DNA from: Novosphingobium sp. PhB57 | GTDB lineage: Bacteria > Pseudomonadota > Alphaproteobacteria > Sphingomonadales > Sphingomonadaceae | Direction: 5' to 3' | DNA: 64,000 bases | Assembly (NCBI RefSeq): GCF_004342985.1 | Contig: NZ_SMBO01000011.1 | Coordinates: 1-64,000, forward strand | Shown: positions 9,234 to 17,503 of the stretch, piece after piece | How the letters are laid out: the number at the start of each line of letters is the position of its first letter | How positions within the stretch are numbered: position 1 is the first letter of the stretch | Program-made: the position numbers and the translations under genes | Notes under the pieces: generated by a model | Database searches by the model: none | The model's input: only the letters and a program-made list of their open reading frames with translations | Told to the model about the DNA's origin: nothing

Positions 9234-10638
9234 CGACCGTCTCCAGCTTGCGGCGCACGACGAAGTTTCGGCGCTCGATCCAATCGTTGGCCACGGTCCC
9301 GTTCAATTCCTCATAATCAAAACGATCACTCAGCGGCGCCAGGCCGGCTTCGTGCAGCCGTTCGAAGGCCAGGAAGTCGTCCAAATCGCTCACCGGGAAC
9401 TCAGCGGCAGCGAGTTCTTCCCGCGTCCCCATCGCGCGCTCGACATAGGCGGCAAGGCGCTCGGGCGTGATCCCGACGCGCATCTGGAAGAGATCGACCG
9501 CGCGCAAATAGAGCGCCATCGCCGGATCGGGGAGCCTGATCTCGACCTCTCGCTCTTCGGGCGGCCGCCGTTTCCGTGCCGGCAGGTAAAGTTGGGACGT
9601 GGCCATGGGCAGCGTTTCAAGCTGTAGGCCGATGCGCGCGCCGACGTCGTCCTGCTCGACGAGCGTCGATTTCCCCAAAAGCTCGATCGCCACTAAAATG
9701 CGTTCGGTGCTGATCGTTGCCATGCGGTCGCTGAACCGCACGACGTTAGTCATACGCCGTTCGATCCGATGCGTCGTTGTCTCGATATCGTGCACATGGT
9801 CGTCGATCGCGGAAAATACGCGATTGATGTCACGCAGATCGGTGATGATCGCTTCGCGCGCGGCCTCGGCCTTGCGCGCAATACCGCCCGTCACCCAGCC
9901 TAGGGCGATGTCGCCGAGCGCGGCCTCATCGGCAAGCAGCCTGTCGCCCAGCTCGATGATGTCACCACGAAAGCGGTAGGGACTCTCGCGCGACTGGAGA
10001 TTGCGATAGTCCTGCACGACACTGGCTTCAATGAAATCGGAGACGAACCGGCGCACGAGCGCGGTTGCCGTCGGCTGCGCCATGATGAGGTTCTCGACCC
10101 GTCGCATGGTGCCGGCGACGGTGCGGAGGTGGTTCATGAATCCCCGCGCGGCGAGCGCGGCTTCGCGGATGTTGAGCGCTTTGGCCGCCGGCTCCTGCTC
10201 GACCGACTGCAACAGGGTCAGCACATTGAGGACCGCACCGCCATAAGAGCGGACGCGGCCGCTCTGAATGTCGAGCAAGGTATGGAGCAGCAGCCGGGCA
10301 GCGGGGTCGAAATCCACGACCTTGCGATAGCGATCGCGATATTCGATCAGCCAGCCAGTATCCCGGAGCCGGTTATACGCGGCCACATAGCTTGGGCCAC
10401 TTCCAAGGTCTTCGCCAGAAAGGGCGTCGAGCGCAGCCGCCCGGCCCGAGCGATCGATGAACTCCGAAATCGACCCGAACAGTCGCTTGCGCGTCACGAT
10501 CTCCCCGGTGACGCCGAAAGGGTCGTCGGCAAGGTGAGTCAGAAGATCGGCGAAGAAATAGCGCGAGGCTCCGCTGAACAACCTGAAAAGGTTGCCAGGC
10601 ACGGTTCCAAATAGTGGCTTCTCTCCGTCACCGGACAC
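9226..10638 (-). CDS. jetA: Wadjet subunit JetA (kleisin/MukF-like)
   Basis: About 470 residues, corresponding to the kleisin-like JetA of Wadjet. The recognisable N-terminus is PLFGTVPGNLFRLFSGASRY, followed by a helical middle and a C-terminal region rich in basic residues. I prefer the GTG at 10638 because a GGAG lies six bases upstream and the family homology begins right after it. The open frame continues to 10710, but the added residues look unrelated. It is the first gene of the four-gene minus-strand operon ending with jetD at 3912. I leave the Wadjet subtype open because it needs a profile search. Confidence 0.85.
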   Translation of the reverse strand: MSGDGEKPLFGTVPGNLFRLFSGASRYFFADLLTHLADDPFGVTGEIVTRKRLFGSISEFIDRSGRAAALDALSGEDLGSGPSYVAAYNRLRDTGWLIEYRDRYRKVVDFDPAARLLLHTLLDIQSGRVRSYGGAVLNVLTLLQSVEQEPAAKALNIREAALAARGFMNHLRTVAGTMRRVENLIMAQPTATALVRRFVSDFIEASVVQDYRNLQSRESPYRFRGDIIELGDRLLADEAALGDIALGWVTGGIARKAEAAREAIITDLRDINRVFSAIDDHVHDIETTTHRIERRMTNVVRFSDRMATISTERILVAIELLGKSTLVEQDDVGARIGLQLETLPMATSQLYLPARKRRPPEEREVEIRLPDPAMALYLRAVDLFQMRVGITPERLAAYVERAMGTREELAAAEFPVSDLDDFLAFERLHEAGLAPLSDRFDYEELNGTVANDWIERRNFVVRRKLETVDG

Positions 10639-10710
10639 GCCATGCTCCACAATGGCGAGTCCCGCATCGCCCCCTGAACAATATCTCAGACAGACGCCGG
10701 CCAATTGCAA

Positions 10711-11175
10711 GCATCGTGTAAGCGCCGCAACCGTTTATTGGTTCACGGCCTAGCATATGCTGCCCCGGCCGAACGTTAGCACCTTCGATTTCGTTCGAAA
10801 TGTAGCGATCGCTCCATCCGAAGCGCACCTCAAGCCCTCGTACAGCTAGGTACTACGGCATGCCTTTTCCAGCATCGCGAGCGCTCTTGCCTGTGCACAA
10901 AAAAACACATAGGCAAGAGCGCTTTTGGCGAATGCCAGCCGCCGATTACGCTTTATGGCTCCAGGCTGAGGGGTTCGGCGGCATTACGCCCCAGGTGCCC
11001 GCGGACAGCTCGAGCCAGAGGAGCCGGATAACCTTTCATTGCTGCGCCTTATGGACCGCTTGCCAAGTCAGATATGACGCTTGCTGCGGAGGCAGTCATA
11101 GACCTTGATTTCAGATTATTTTCGACACACTCGTTCGAGCGCTTTGCTCAATCGATGGCGATGCATATGCTTGGA
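10711..11175 (+). other. Gene-poor interval upstream of the Wadjet operon
   Basis: No intact gene is seen. One short plus-strand frame ending near 11076 reads QLEPEEPDNLSLLRLMDRLPSQI before a stop. It resembles the tail of a longer protein, but a stop codon lies about 35 codons upstream, so it is at most a fragment. The promoter of jetA should lie in the left part; no convincing -35/-10 pair stands out. Confidence 0.3.
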
Positions 11176-11607
11176 TCAGGCATCTTCATTTTTGGTGACG
11201 GACCGGACGGCACGCGCGAAGCAACTATGATGGCACGCTCGATTAGGGCCATGCAGCAGTCCGGCCTTCCTGCTCTCCGCGCGACGCATTGCATGAGCGA
11301 GCGACTTGCATTCGACCAACAACACCGCGTTATCATCGATCGCGGCTACGTCGATTTGCTTCTTCTCGACTGTGTTCGGACCGAACGGCAAGCAGAAAGT
11401 CTCATCGATATTGATCTGTCGGTAGCCAAGCCGGTAGAGTTGGCACCAGATATCGTCCTCGAACTGCACACTATGGCTTTTCGCCTTGCGCAGCCAAGTC
11501 TTTGGTTTGAGCGGCGTTTGGCGAGAGCGGCGCGCGCGACAAACAGAATGGTCGTCGAGGCGATGATATGCCGTCCACCGGCTCTCGTTCACAACCGAAA
11601 ACGCCAC
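11176..11607 (-). pseudogene. PD-(D/E)XK nuclease-like remnant
   Basis: A short minus-strand frame contains a clean restriction-endonuclease-like core: FEDDIWCQLYRLGY, then KKQIDVAAIDDNAVLLVECKS. This gives the D...ExK pattern of PD-(D/E)XK nucleases. Before and after this core the sequence loses family character, so the gene appears truncated on both sides or frameshifted after ECKS. It lies at the right edge of the first defence island. It is probably a dead copy of a longer nuclease, but the parent family cannot be named from this fragment. Confidence 0.5.
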
Positions 11608-12071
11608 AAATCTCTGCGATCGAGTGCAGCGCAGCGACCATTAGCCATTGGATCTGCAACTGAAACGTTCGCCAGCCAGCTGAACGAAAGACAAAGGGCG
11701 CATTGTCGCCCTCAAGTTCTCGGCAACCTATGAGCTGTGGAGCTTTTTTGGTCTGCTGTTTTAAAGCCCACGTTCGGGAATGTCCCCTTCCAAGCCGCCG
11801 TTGCGGGATCGCGTAGCGGCGAAGCGAACGTCGGCTTTCCCGGGGCGGCCGCCGGTAAGCAGACTGTCGCGAATGTCCCACGTCACGGCGTTTAGGTTCA
11901 GCCATAATTCGGTTGAGTAAAGGCCGTGTATGCAAAAAGACCTTTCGTGTATGCAAGATTCGCTCTTGGTCGTCCTTTAAGGCTGGGACAAGCGCCGCCA
12001 GCGCCAAGCGTTTCACCCGGCGCATTTCCTGAGATTGGGCGCGAGGATCGCGATAGCCGGGCTTGGAGAAG
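11608..12071. other. Interval without an intact gene
   Basis: Open frames in this stretch have low-complexity arginine-rich translations and no family resemblance. A 23-base segment at 11890-11912 matches 19 of 23 positions with 16359-16381, on the far side of the sulfatase pair. The minus strand reads LWLNLN at the first site and LWMNLN at the second, so both could be tails of related decayed genes. Confidence 0.3.
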
Positions 12072-12096
12072 TTTCTCTACTAATTTAGTTGAGAAA
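12072..12096. promoter_or_regulatory. Near-perfect 25-bp palindrome upstream of the sulfatase
   Basis: Two 12-base arms, TTTCTCTACTAA and TTAGTTGAGAAA, flank a single central T. They pair at 11 of 12 positions. The site lies 70-94 bases before the preferred sulfatase start, where a repressor or activator of the sulfatase genes would bind. No protein can be assigned; the symmetry suggests a homodimeric regulator. Confidence 0.55.
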
Positions 12097-12165
12097 TCTT
12101 TTTAGACTACCGTGCAGCGCGTGGTTAGGGTTGCCGCGTCATACATAGCTAAGAACGGAACCGAC

Positions 12166-13914
12166 GTGACGGGAAAGTCCGCCTTGATTGCCGCAGCTCT
12201 CGTGAGCACCTTGATGTCTCCCATCGCTATGGCGCAAGCGGACCCGGAACCGGTAAATCAGTCGCCCTTGAGCGGATCTTCATCCCAACGTGAGGCTTCA
12301 CGGCCCAATTTCCTGGTGATCGTGGCCGATGATCTCGGATGGTCGGATCTGGGCGCCTTTGGTGGTGAAATCGCAACCCCGAACCTCGATGCGCTTGCCG
12401 CCAGCGGCGTTCGGTTCACCGGATTCCATACCGCGCCGACGTGTTCGCCCACCCGCTCCATGCTGCTGAGCGGAGTGGACAATCATGAGGCGGGGATCGG
12501 CACCATGGCGGAATCGCTATCGCCGTCACTTGCAGGCCGGCCGGGCTACGAAGGCTATCTGAACGACCGCGTAGCTTCGATAGCCGAGCTTTTACAGCAG
12601 GGCGGCTATCGCACGTTGATGTCTGGCAAATGGCACCTTGGCTTGACCGAGGATCGCGGCCCGGCGGCGCGCGGATTCGAACATTCCTTTGCCTTGCTGC
12701 AGGGGCTGGGCAATCATTTCGGGGCCGATCAGGACGGCGCGTGGAAGAAGGCCAAGGCGAACACGCTTTACCGGGCGGATGGAAAGCTGGTCCGGTTTCC
12801 CGTCGGACGTTACTCCGCGGACTACTTCGCCGATCAGCTGATCTCCTTCCTGGATGGCGGTGCGAAAGATGCACGTCCTTTCTTCGCTTATCTTACGTTC
12901 ACCACACCGCATTGGCCCATGCAGGCCCCGGCCGAAACGATCGCGAAGTACAAGGGCCGCTACGATGCCGGTTATGAAGTGCTTCGCGCCGAACGTCTTG
13001 AGCGGCAGAAGAAGCTCGGCCTGGTCGCCCTCGACCAGCAGCCCCATCCCCTTGACGGAGTGAAGCCATGGGCCAGCCTGACGAGCGACGAAAAGGCGCT
13101 CGAGGCGCGAAAGATGGAAGTTTATGCGGCCATGGTCGATCGCATGGACCAGAATGTGGGCCGCGTGATTGCTGAGCTGAAGCGCACCGGCCAGTACGAG
13201 AATACCGTCATCGTTTTCTTATCGGACAACGGCCCGGAAGGCAGTGAGATTAATGCGCCTTTTCAGGTTCGCGGAGTTCCCGGCGGGGCCAAAAAGCTGG
13301 GCATCGACAATAGCCTCGAGAATATCGGGAATGCCACTTCATATGTGGGCTACGGCGCCGGATGGGCGCAGGCAAACAGTACCCCTTCCTGGCTAGTCAA
13401 AGGCTATCCGACCGAGGGCGGTACCCGGGTCAGTGCCTTTGCCGCTGGCAAGGGCGTCGTCGGCAATCGTATCGCCCGTGGGAATCTGAGTGTCACTGAT
13501 ATCGCGCCAACGCTGCTTGACCTCGCCGGGCTGGCGCAGCCGACAACGTTCAAGGGCCGCGCGATCCTGCCGTTCGAGGGGCATAGCCTGGTGCCGGTCC
13601 TCGCCGAGAAATCTGCCGAGGTTCGAACCCCCGACGAGCCTGTCGGCACCGAACTCTTCTTCCGACGGGCGCTTCGGAAGGGAGACTGGAAACTCGTCTA
13701 CCTGCCGACTTCCGGTTCGACCTATCCTCGTGACGGCGTGGGCGAGGGCAAATGGCAGTTGTTCAACCTTGCGACCGATCCGGCAGAAAGCACGGATCTG
13801 GCCGTCAGATATCCGGACAAGTTGGAAGAGCTTGTTGCGGACTGGGGCCGTTATGCCGCGCAGAAAGGCGTGGCAATTCCTGAGGCGGCCACGGGTCAAT
13901 CGTCCAAGCCCTGA
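12166..13914 (+). CDS. Secreted sulfatase, formylglycine type
   Basis: A type I (alkaline-phosphatase-fold) sulfatase of about 582 residues. The first GTG of the frame is at 12112, but GTG at 12166 gives a compact signal peptide (LIAAALVSTLMSPIAMAQA) and is preferred. Metal-binding DD lies in ADDLGWSDLG, and CSPTRS (Cys at about 93) is the CxPxR motif whose cysteine is converted to formylglycine. Later KWHLG, SDNGPEG and PHWPMQAP segments match arylsulfatases. It hydrolyses a sulfate ester in the periplasm or outside. The substrate is unknown. Activity needs a formylglycine-generating enzyme, which is not encoded in the window. It is followed by an alkylsulfatase of an unrelated fold. Confidence 0.9.
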   Translation: MTGKSALIAAALVSTLMSPIAMAQADPEPVNQSPLSGSSSQREASRPNFLVIVADDLGWSDLGAFGGEIATPNLDALAASGVRFTGFHTAPTCSPTRSMLLSGVDNHEAGIGTMAESLSPSLAGRPGYEGYLNDRVASIAELLQQGGYRTLMSGKWHLGLTEDRGPAARGFEHSFALLQGLGNHFGADQDGAWKKAKANTLYRADGKLVRFPVGRYSADYFADQLISFLDGGAKDARPFFAYLTFTTPHWPMQAPAETIAKYKGRYDAGYEVLRAERLERQKKLGLVALDQQPHPLDGVKPWASLTSDEKALEARKMEVYAAMVDRMDQNVGRVIAELKRTGQYENTVIVFLSDNGPEGSEINAPFQVRGVPGGAKKLGIDNSLENIGNATSYVGYGAGWAQANSTPSWLVKGYPTEGGTRVSAFAAGKGVVGNRIARGNLSVTDIAPTLLDLAGLAQPTTFKGRAILPFEGHSLVPVLAEKSAEVRTPDEPVGTELFFRRALRKGDWKLVYLPTSGSTYPRDGVGEGKWQLFNLATDPAESTDLAVRYPDKLEELVADWGRYAAQKGVAIPEAATGQSSKP

Positions 13915-13948
13915 TTTAGGCGTAAATTCTACCGGCAAGCGGAGTGTG

Positions 13949-13983
13949 GGAGAGGCGGGCCCGATTGCACGGCGCGCCTCTCC
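13949..13983 (+). terminator. Possible terminator hairpin between the sulfatase genes
   Basis: Nine-base arms GGAGAGGCG (13949-13957) and CGCCTCTCC (13975-13983) enclose a 17-base loop and are followed by TTACCTT. The T-run is weak, so it may attenuate rather than stop transcription into the next gene. Confidence 0.45.
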
Positions 13984-14046
13984 TTACCTTGAGATCGCCG
14001 CCGTCAACCGGTCTTCCATCATTGCTTGAAAATTCGAGAGGATATC

Positions 14047-16056
14047 ATGCATAATCGCAGTGTTTGTGCCGTTTCAACCGCCGTTCTTGCTCTGTTGGCG
14101 GTGCCTGCCCTGTCTCAGGAAGCCGCGCCCGGTGGCGCGCCCGAAGTTGGGGCTACGGTGAACGCTGGAAAGCCGGCCAGCGCCGTGACCCGTGAGCGTC
14201 TCAGCGCCTTCGCACAAACGCTACCGACGAGCGATCGCGAAGATTATGATCTGGTCCAACGCGGCTTCATTGCGACCGTGGCGGATGGCAAGCTGCGCAA
14301 TCCGGATGGTCAAGTTGTCGGGGATCTGGATAGCGACGCCTTCTTCAGTCAAGCGTCGCCCGATACGGTGAACCCCAGCCTTTGGCGCAACGCGCAATTG
14401 CTGCAGAAGCATGGTCTCTTCAAAGTCGCTGAACGGATATATCAGATCCGCGGATTCAGCATCTCCAATATGACGGTGATAGTCGGCGATACGGGCTATA
14501 TCGTCGTGGACCCGGGATACGACGCTGAAGCCTACACGGGGATGAAACTCGTTTACGAGCATCTCGGAAAAAAGCCGGTCACGGGCGTCATTTACACCCA
14601 CAGTCACACCGATCACTATAGCGGCGTGCGTGCGGTGATATCCGATGAGGAAGTCGCGGCCCGGCACGTGCCAGTGATTGCACCGGAAGGCTTCATCAAG
14701 GAGATTCTTGGGGAAGCGGTCATCGCAGGCCCGGCGATGATCCGTCGGGCTGCCTTCCAGTTCGGCTTTGGACTTCCCGTTACGGCTACCGGCAACGTCA
14801 ACCTGGGTCTCGGTCCGCAGATCAAGCCGGTCGAGGCGCAGCCGGGGCAGGTTCCTGCCACACCACGCGCTCGCCTGCCGATCATTCCCAACCACGATAT
14901 CAAGCAGACCGGCGAAACGCTGACGATCGACGGATTGCGCTTTGAGTTCCAGATGGCTGCGAATACCGAGGCTCCGGCGGAGATGTTTTTCTATCTACCC
15001 GAGCTCAAAGCCTTGTGCCTGGCCGAGGATGCCAACGGTACGCTGCACAACGCCTTGCCTGCGCGCGGCGCCCTGGTGCGCGACACCAAGAGCTGGTCAA
15101 ATGCACTGACAGAGGCGATCAGCCGCTACGGTGGTCGCACCGAGGTTCTGTTCACCTCGCACTTCTGGCCCCGTTGGGAACAGGAGAAGATCGTTGATTA
15201 CCTGGGCAACCAGCGCGACGCTTACGAATACCTGCACGACCAGAGCGTTCGCTTGATGAACGACGGCCTCACCGGGCCCGAGATCGCGCGCACCCTCCAG
15301 TACCCCGATAGCCTTGCGGCCAAATGGTACAATCACGAATACTACGGCACGCTCAGCCACAATTCCCGGGCCGTCTACCAGCGCTACATGGGCTATTATG
15401 ACGGGAATCCGGCCAACCTCGATCCCATGACGCTGACCGAAGGCGCTAACCACTATATCGATGCGCTCGGCGGCGATGCGCACGTTCTGGCACTGGCCAA
15501 AGCCGCGATCGACAAGGGCGACAATCGCTGGGCGGTCGAACTGCTCAACAAGCTGGTATTCGCGGATCCGAAAAACCGCAATGCCCAGCTCGTGCTGGCC
15601 GATCTGTACGAGCAACTTGCCTATCAGGCGGAGAGTGCAACCTGGCGCAACGGCTATCTCGAGGCCGCAGTCGAACTGCGACGCGGTCCGCTTGAGCCGA
15701 AACGGGCCTCGCCTTTCGCCGGGCTACAGGGTCTGCCGACCGATCTGTTGCTGGATACCATCGCGGTGCGACTGGTGCCCGAGCGGGCAAAAGGCGTGAA
15801 GCTTGCCTTCACCATCGTCGACCCGGCGACTGGAAAACGACAGATCGTGCAAGTGCGCAACTCGGTGCTTATCCATGAAGAGGCCGACGCGCCGCTTGGC
15901 GGCGCGCCGATTTTGAAGCTTTCAGCCGCTCAGTTCTTTGCGGAATTGACAGGTGATGGTCATTCCATCCTTGGGTCAGACGATTACGCCTTGGTGCGGC
16001 GCTTCGCCGGCCTGTTTGACGGGCCTTTGGGCAACTTCCCAATTGTTACGCCGTGA
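14047..16056 (+). CDS. SdsA1-like alkylsulfatase, metallo-beta-lactamase fold
   Basis: 669 residues with a signal peptide (TAVLALLAVPALSQE) and the zinc motif THSHTDH at 184-190 followed by YSGVRAV. This is the hallmark of type III sulfatases such as SdsA1, which hydrolyse primary alkyl sulfates such as dodecyl sulfate. The later EHTH-like and helical dimerisation parts and the C-terminal SCP2-like domain (from about residue 545) fit the family length of roughly 650. An ATG at 14047 has GAGAGG six bases upstream; a TTG at 14026 is also in frame but lacks such a site. It lies 130 bp downstream of a formylglycine sulfatase, which suggests joint scavenging of sulfate esters. Confidence 0.9.
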   Translation: MHNRSVCAVSTAVLALLAVPALSQEAAPGGAPEVGATVNAGKPASAVTRERLSAFAQTLPTSDREDYDLVQRGFIATVADGKLRNPDGQVVGDLDSDAFFSQASPDTVNPSLWRNAQLLQKHGLFKVAERIYQIRGFSISNMTVIVGDTGYIVVDPGYDAEAYTGMKLVYEHLGKKPVTGVIYTHSHTDHYSGVRAVISDEEVAARHVPVIAPEGFIKEILGEAVIAGPAMIRRAAFQFGFGLPVTATGNVNLGLGPQIKPVEAQPGQVPATPRARLPIIPNHDIKQTGETLTIDGLRFEFQMAANTEAPAEMFFYLPELKALCLAEDANGTLHNALPARGALVRDTKSWSNALTEAISRYGGRTEVLFTSHFWPRWEQEKIVDYLGNQRDAYEYLHDQSVRLMNDGLTGPEIARTLQYPDSLAAKWYNHEYYGTLSHNSRAVYQRYMGYYDGNPANLDPMTLTEGANHYIDALGGDAHVLALAKAAIDKGDNRWAVELLNKLVFADPKNRNAQLVLADLYEQLAYQAESATWRNGYLEAAVELRRGPLEPKRASPFAGLQGLPTDLLLDTIAVRLVPERAKGVKLAFTIVDPATGKRQIVQVRNSVLIHEEADAPLGGAPILKLSAAQFFAELTGDGHSILGSDDYALVRRFAGLFDGPLGNFPIVTP

Positions 16057-16102
16057 GTATTGGAGCGATCTCCAGGTTGTTCGACTACGATGATCCGAAT
16101 GG

Positions 16103-16125
16103 GGCGGATAAGGACTTTATCCGCC
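16103..16125 (+). terminator. Hairpin after the alkylsulfatase gene
   Basis: Nine-base perfect arms GGCGGATAA and TTATCCGCC with a five-base loop, 47 bases after the stop. There is no following T-run, so it may be an RNA-stabilising hairpin rather than a classical terminator. Confidence 0.45.
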
Positions 16126-16520
16126 AACGCTCATCTTCGCACTGAACCGAAACATGCTCATGATGGAGTTGTGATAAGTTCGCTCCAAGGAGGGCTTGAT
16201 GACGCTATTACTCACTGTTGAGAAGAGTTACCCGATCAAAATATTATAAAACTGCCCGCTTCTTGGCTGTCTACCGCTATGATCGCGAACGGCTCGCTAG
16301 CCAAGACTCGTGATTCGCGTTCAGACTGACGAACGACGGTTTGGGCTCACGCCGGGTTGTTCAGGTTCATCCATAACTGGGAGAACCAACGGCAGCTATC
16401 AGGGATCCGAGATCACGTGCTCTACTACCGCTCTGTCGGCGGAATAAGTGCTTTTGGCCCGCGAGCCATGCTTCAATGGAGTATACTCCGACTGGCAGTT
16501 GATGCCAATGGAGAAGCGCC
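16126..16520. other. Interval without an intact gene
   Basis: No supported gene. It holds the second copy (16359-16381) of the 23-base imperfect repeat found at 11890-11912. The short open frames show no family resemblance. GGAGAAGCGCC at the right edge is the ribosome site of the recombinase. Confidence 0.3.
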
Positions 16521-17153
16521 ATGGGACATTCAGACTTAGATCCTGCCGTTCATGAGCGGCGTCCTTGGAACGCAGGCCAGAATGTGGGGCCAAAACGTCC
16601 GCTGAAGTTACGCGACATCTGGGCTATCCGGTTTTACCTCGACGAAAATAGGCGACTGCGCGACCGAGCGCTGTTGGACCTTGCCACTGACAGCAAGCTA
16701 CGCGGCTGTGATCTCGTGAAAATCCAGATTGGTGATATTGTTAGTCGAGGGAGCATTCGTAGCCGCCCGACGGTTATCCAACAGAAGACCGGAATGCCCG
16801 TCCAGTTCGAGATCATGACGGAAGCGCGAAAGAGCCTGACGGCTTGGCTGGACAGACGCGGTTGGAACGTAGACAACTTTGTTTTCCCGAGCCGTGTCGA
16901 TTATCTCGGTCACATGAGCACGCGGCAGTACGCGCGCCTCATCGACGAATGGGTTACGACGGTCGGCTTGGACAAGCGGGAATACGGCACGCACTCGATG
17001 CGGCGCACAAAAGTCTCGCTCATTTACAAGGCGACCGGTAACCTGCGAGCGGTGCAGATTTTACTCGGCCACTCGAACATCGAGAATACCGTGCGTTACC
17101 TCGGCGTGGATATCGACGATGCGCTGACTTTATCGGAGCGTACCGAAATCTGA
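16521..17153 (+). CDS. Short tyrosine recombinase (catalytic domain only)
   Basis: 210 residues with a full set of tyrosine-recombinase catalytic residues: Arg in KLRGCDL, Lys in QQKTG, HSMRR, the second His in LLGHSNI, and Tyr in VRYLGVD. The N-terminal core-binding domain of normal integrases is missing. Stand-alone proteins of this length are common in proteobacterial genomes, so this need not be a truncation. The start ATG has GGAG 7 bases upstream. It may move neighbouring DNA or may be a solitary recombinase with an unknown target. It sits beside the sulfatase pair. Confidence 0.85.
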   Translation: MGHSDLDPAVHERRPWNAGQNVGPKRPLKLRDIWAIRFYLDENRRLRDRALLDLATDSKLRGCDLVKIQIGDIVSRGSIRSRPTVIQQKTGMPVQFEIMTEARKSLTAWLDRRGWNVDNFVFPSRVDYLGHMSTRQYARLIDEWVTTVGLDKREYGTHSMRRTKVSLIYKATGNLRAVQILLGHSNIENTVRYLGVDIDDALTLSERTEI

Positions 17154-17503
17154 GCAGAATACCGGCTCCGCGACTATTTCAAGGGGCCGGCATGCCGACA
17201 TTGACAGTCGGCAGGCAACGGCAATGCGTCATGGGACGTTTGGAGGGCGGCTATAACGGCGAATTCACTCACAATTACAGGCTTTCCCACGATTATCGCA
17301 AGCGCCTTTGGGCTATCCGGTGAGGCCGCGCCAGTCTTACCCTGATGGAGGCCATTGATCTGCGCCCGGTAAACTTTTCTTCATTGTCATCGACGATTCC
17401 TAAACCACCCACGGTGGGCCATGACCAGATAGCGGGACGATCAAATATCAAATAGTCGAATTATAGCCCGAACCAGACTGCCGCTTCCAATTCGTCGGCC
17501 AGC
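17154..17503. other. Convergent intergenic region
   Basis: Lies between the ends of the recombinase and the esterase gene. No gene was found. A small inverted repeat, CCACCCACGGTGGG near 17405, could help end transcription of the esterase operon. Confidence 0.3.

Noticed and set aside
11074..11733. Plus-strand open frame of 219 codons
   Set aside because: Opposite the nuclease remnant; the minus strand shows real motifs, the plus strand none.
16126..16520. Possible tRNA or attachment site beside the tyrosine recombinase
   Set aside because: No cloverleaf with conserved loops could be built, and no tRNA-end repeat was seen.
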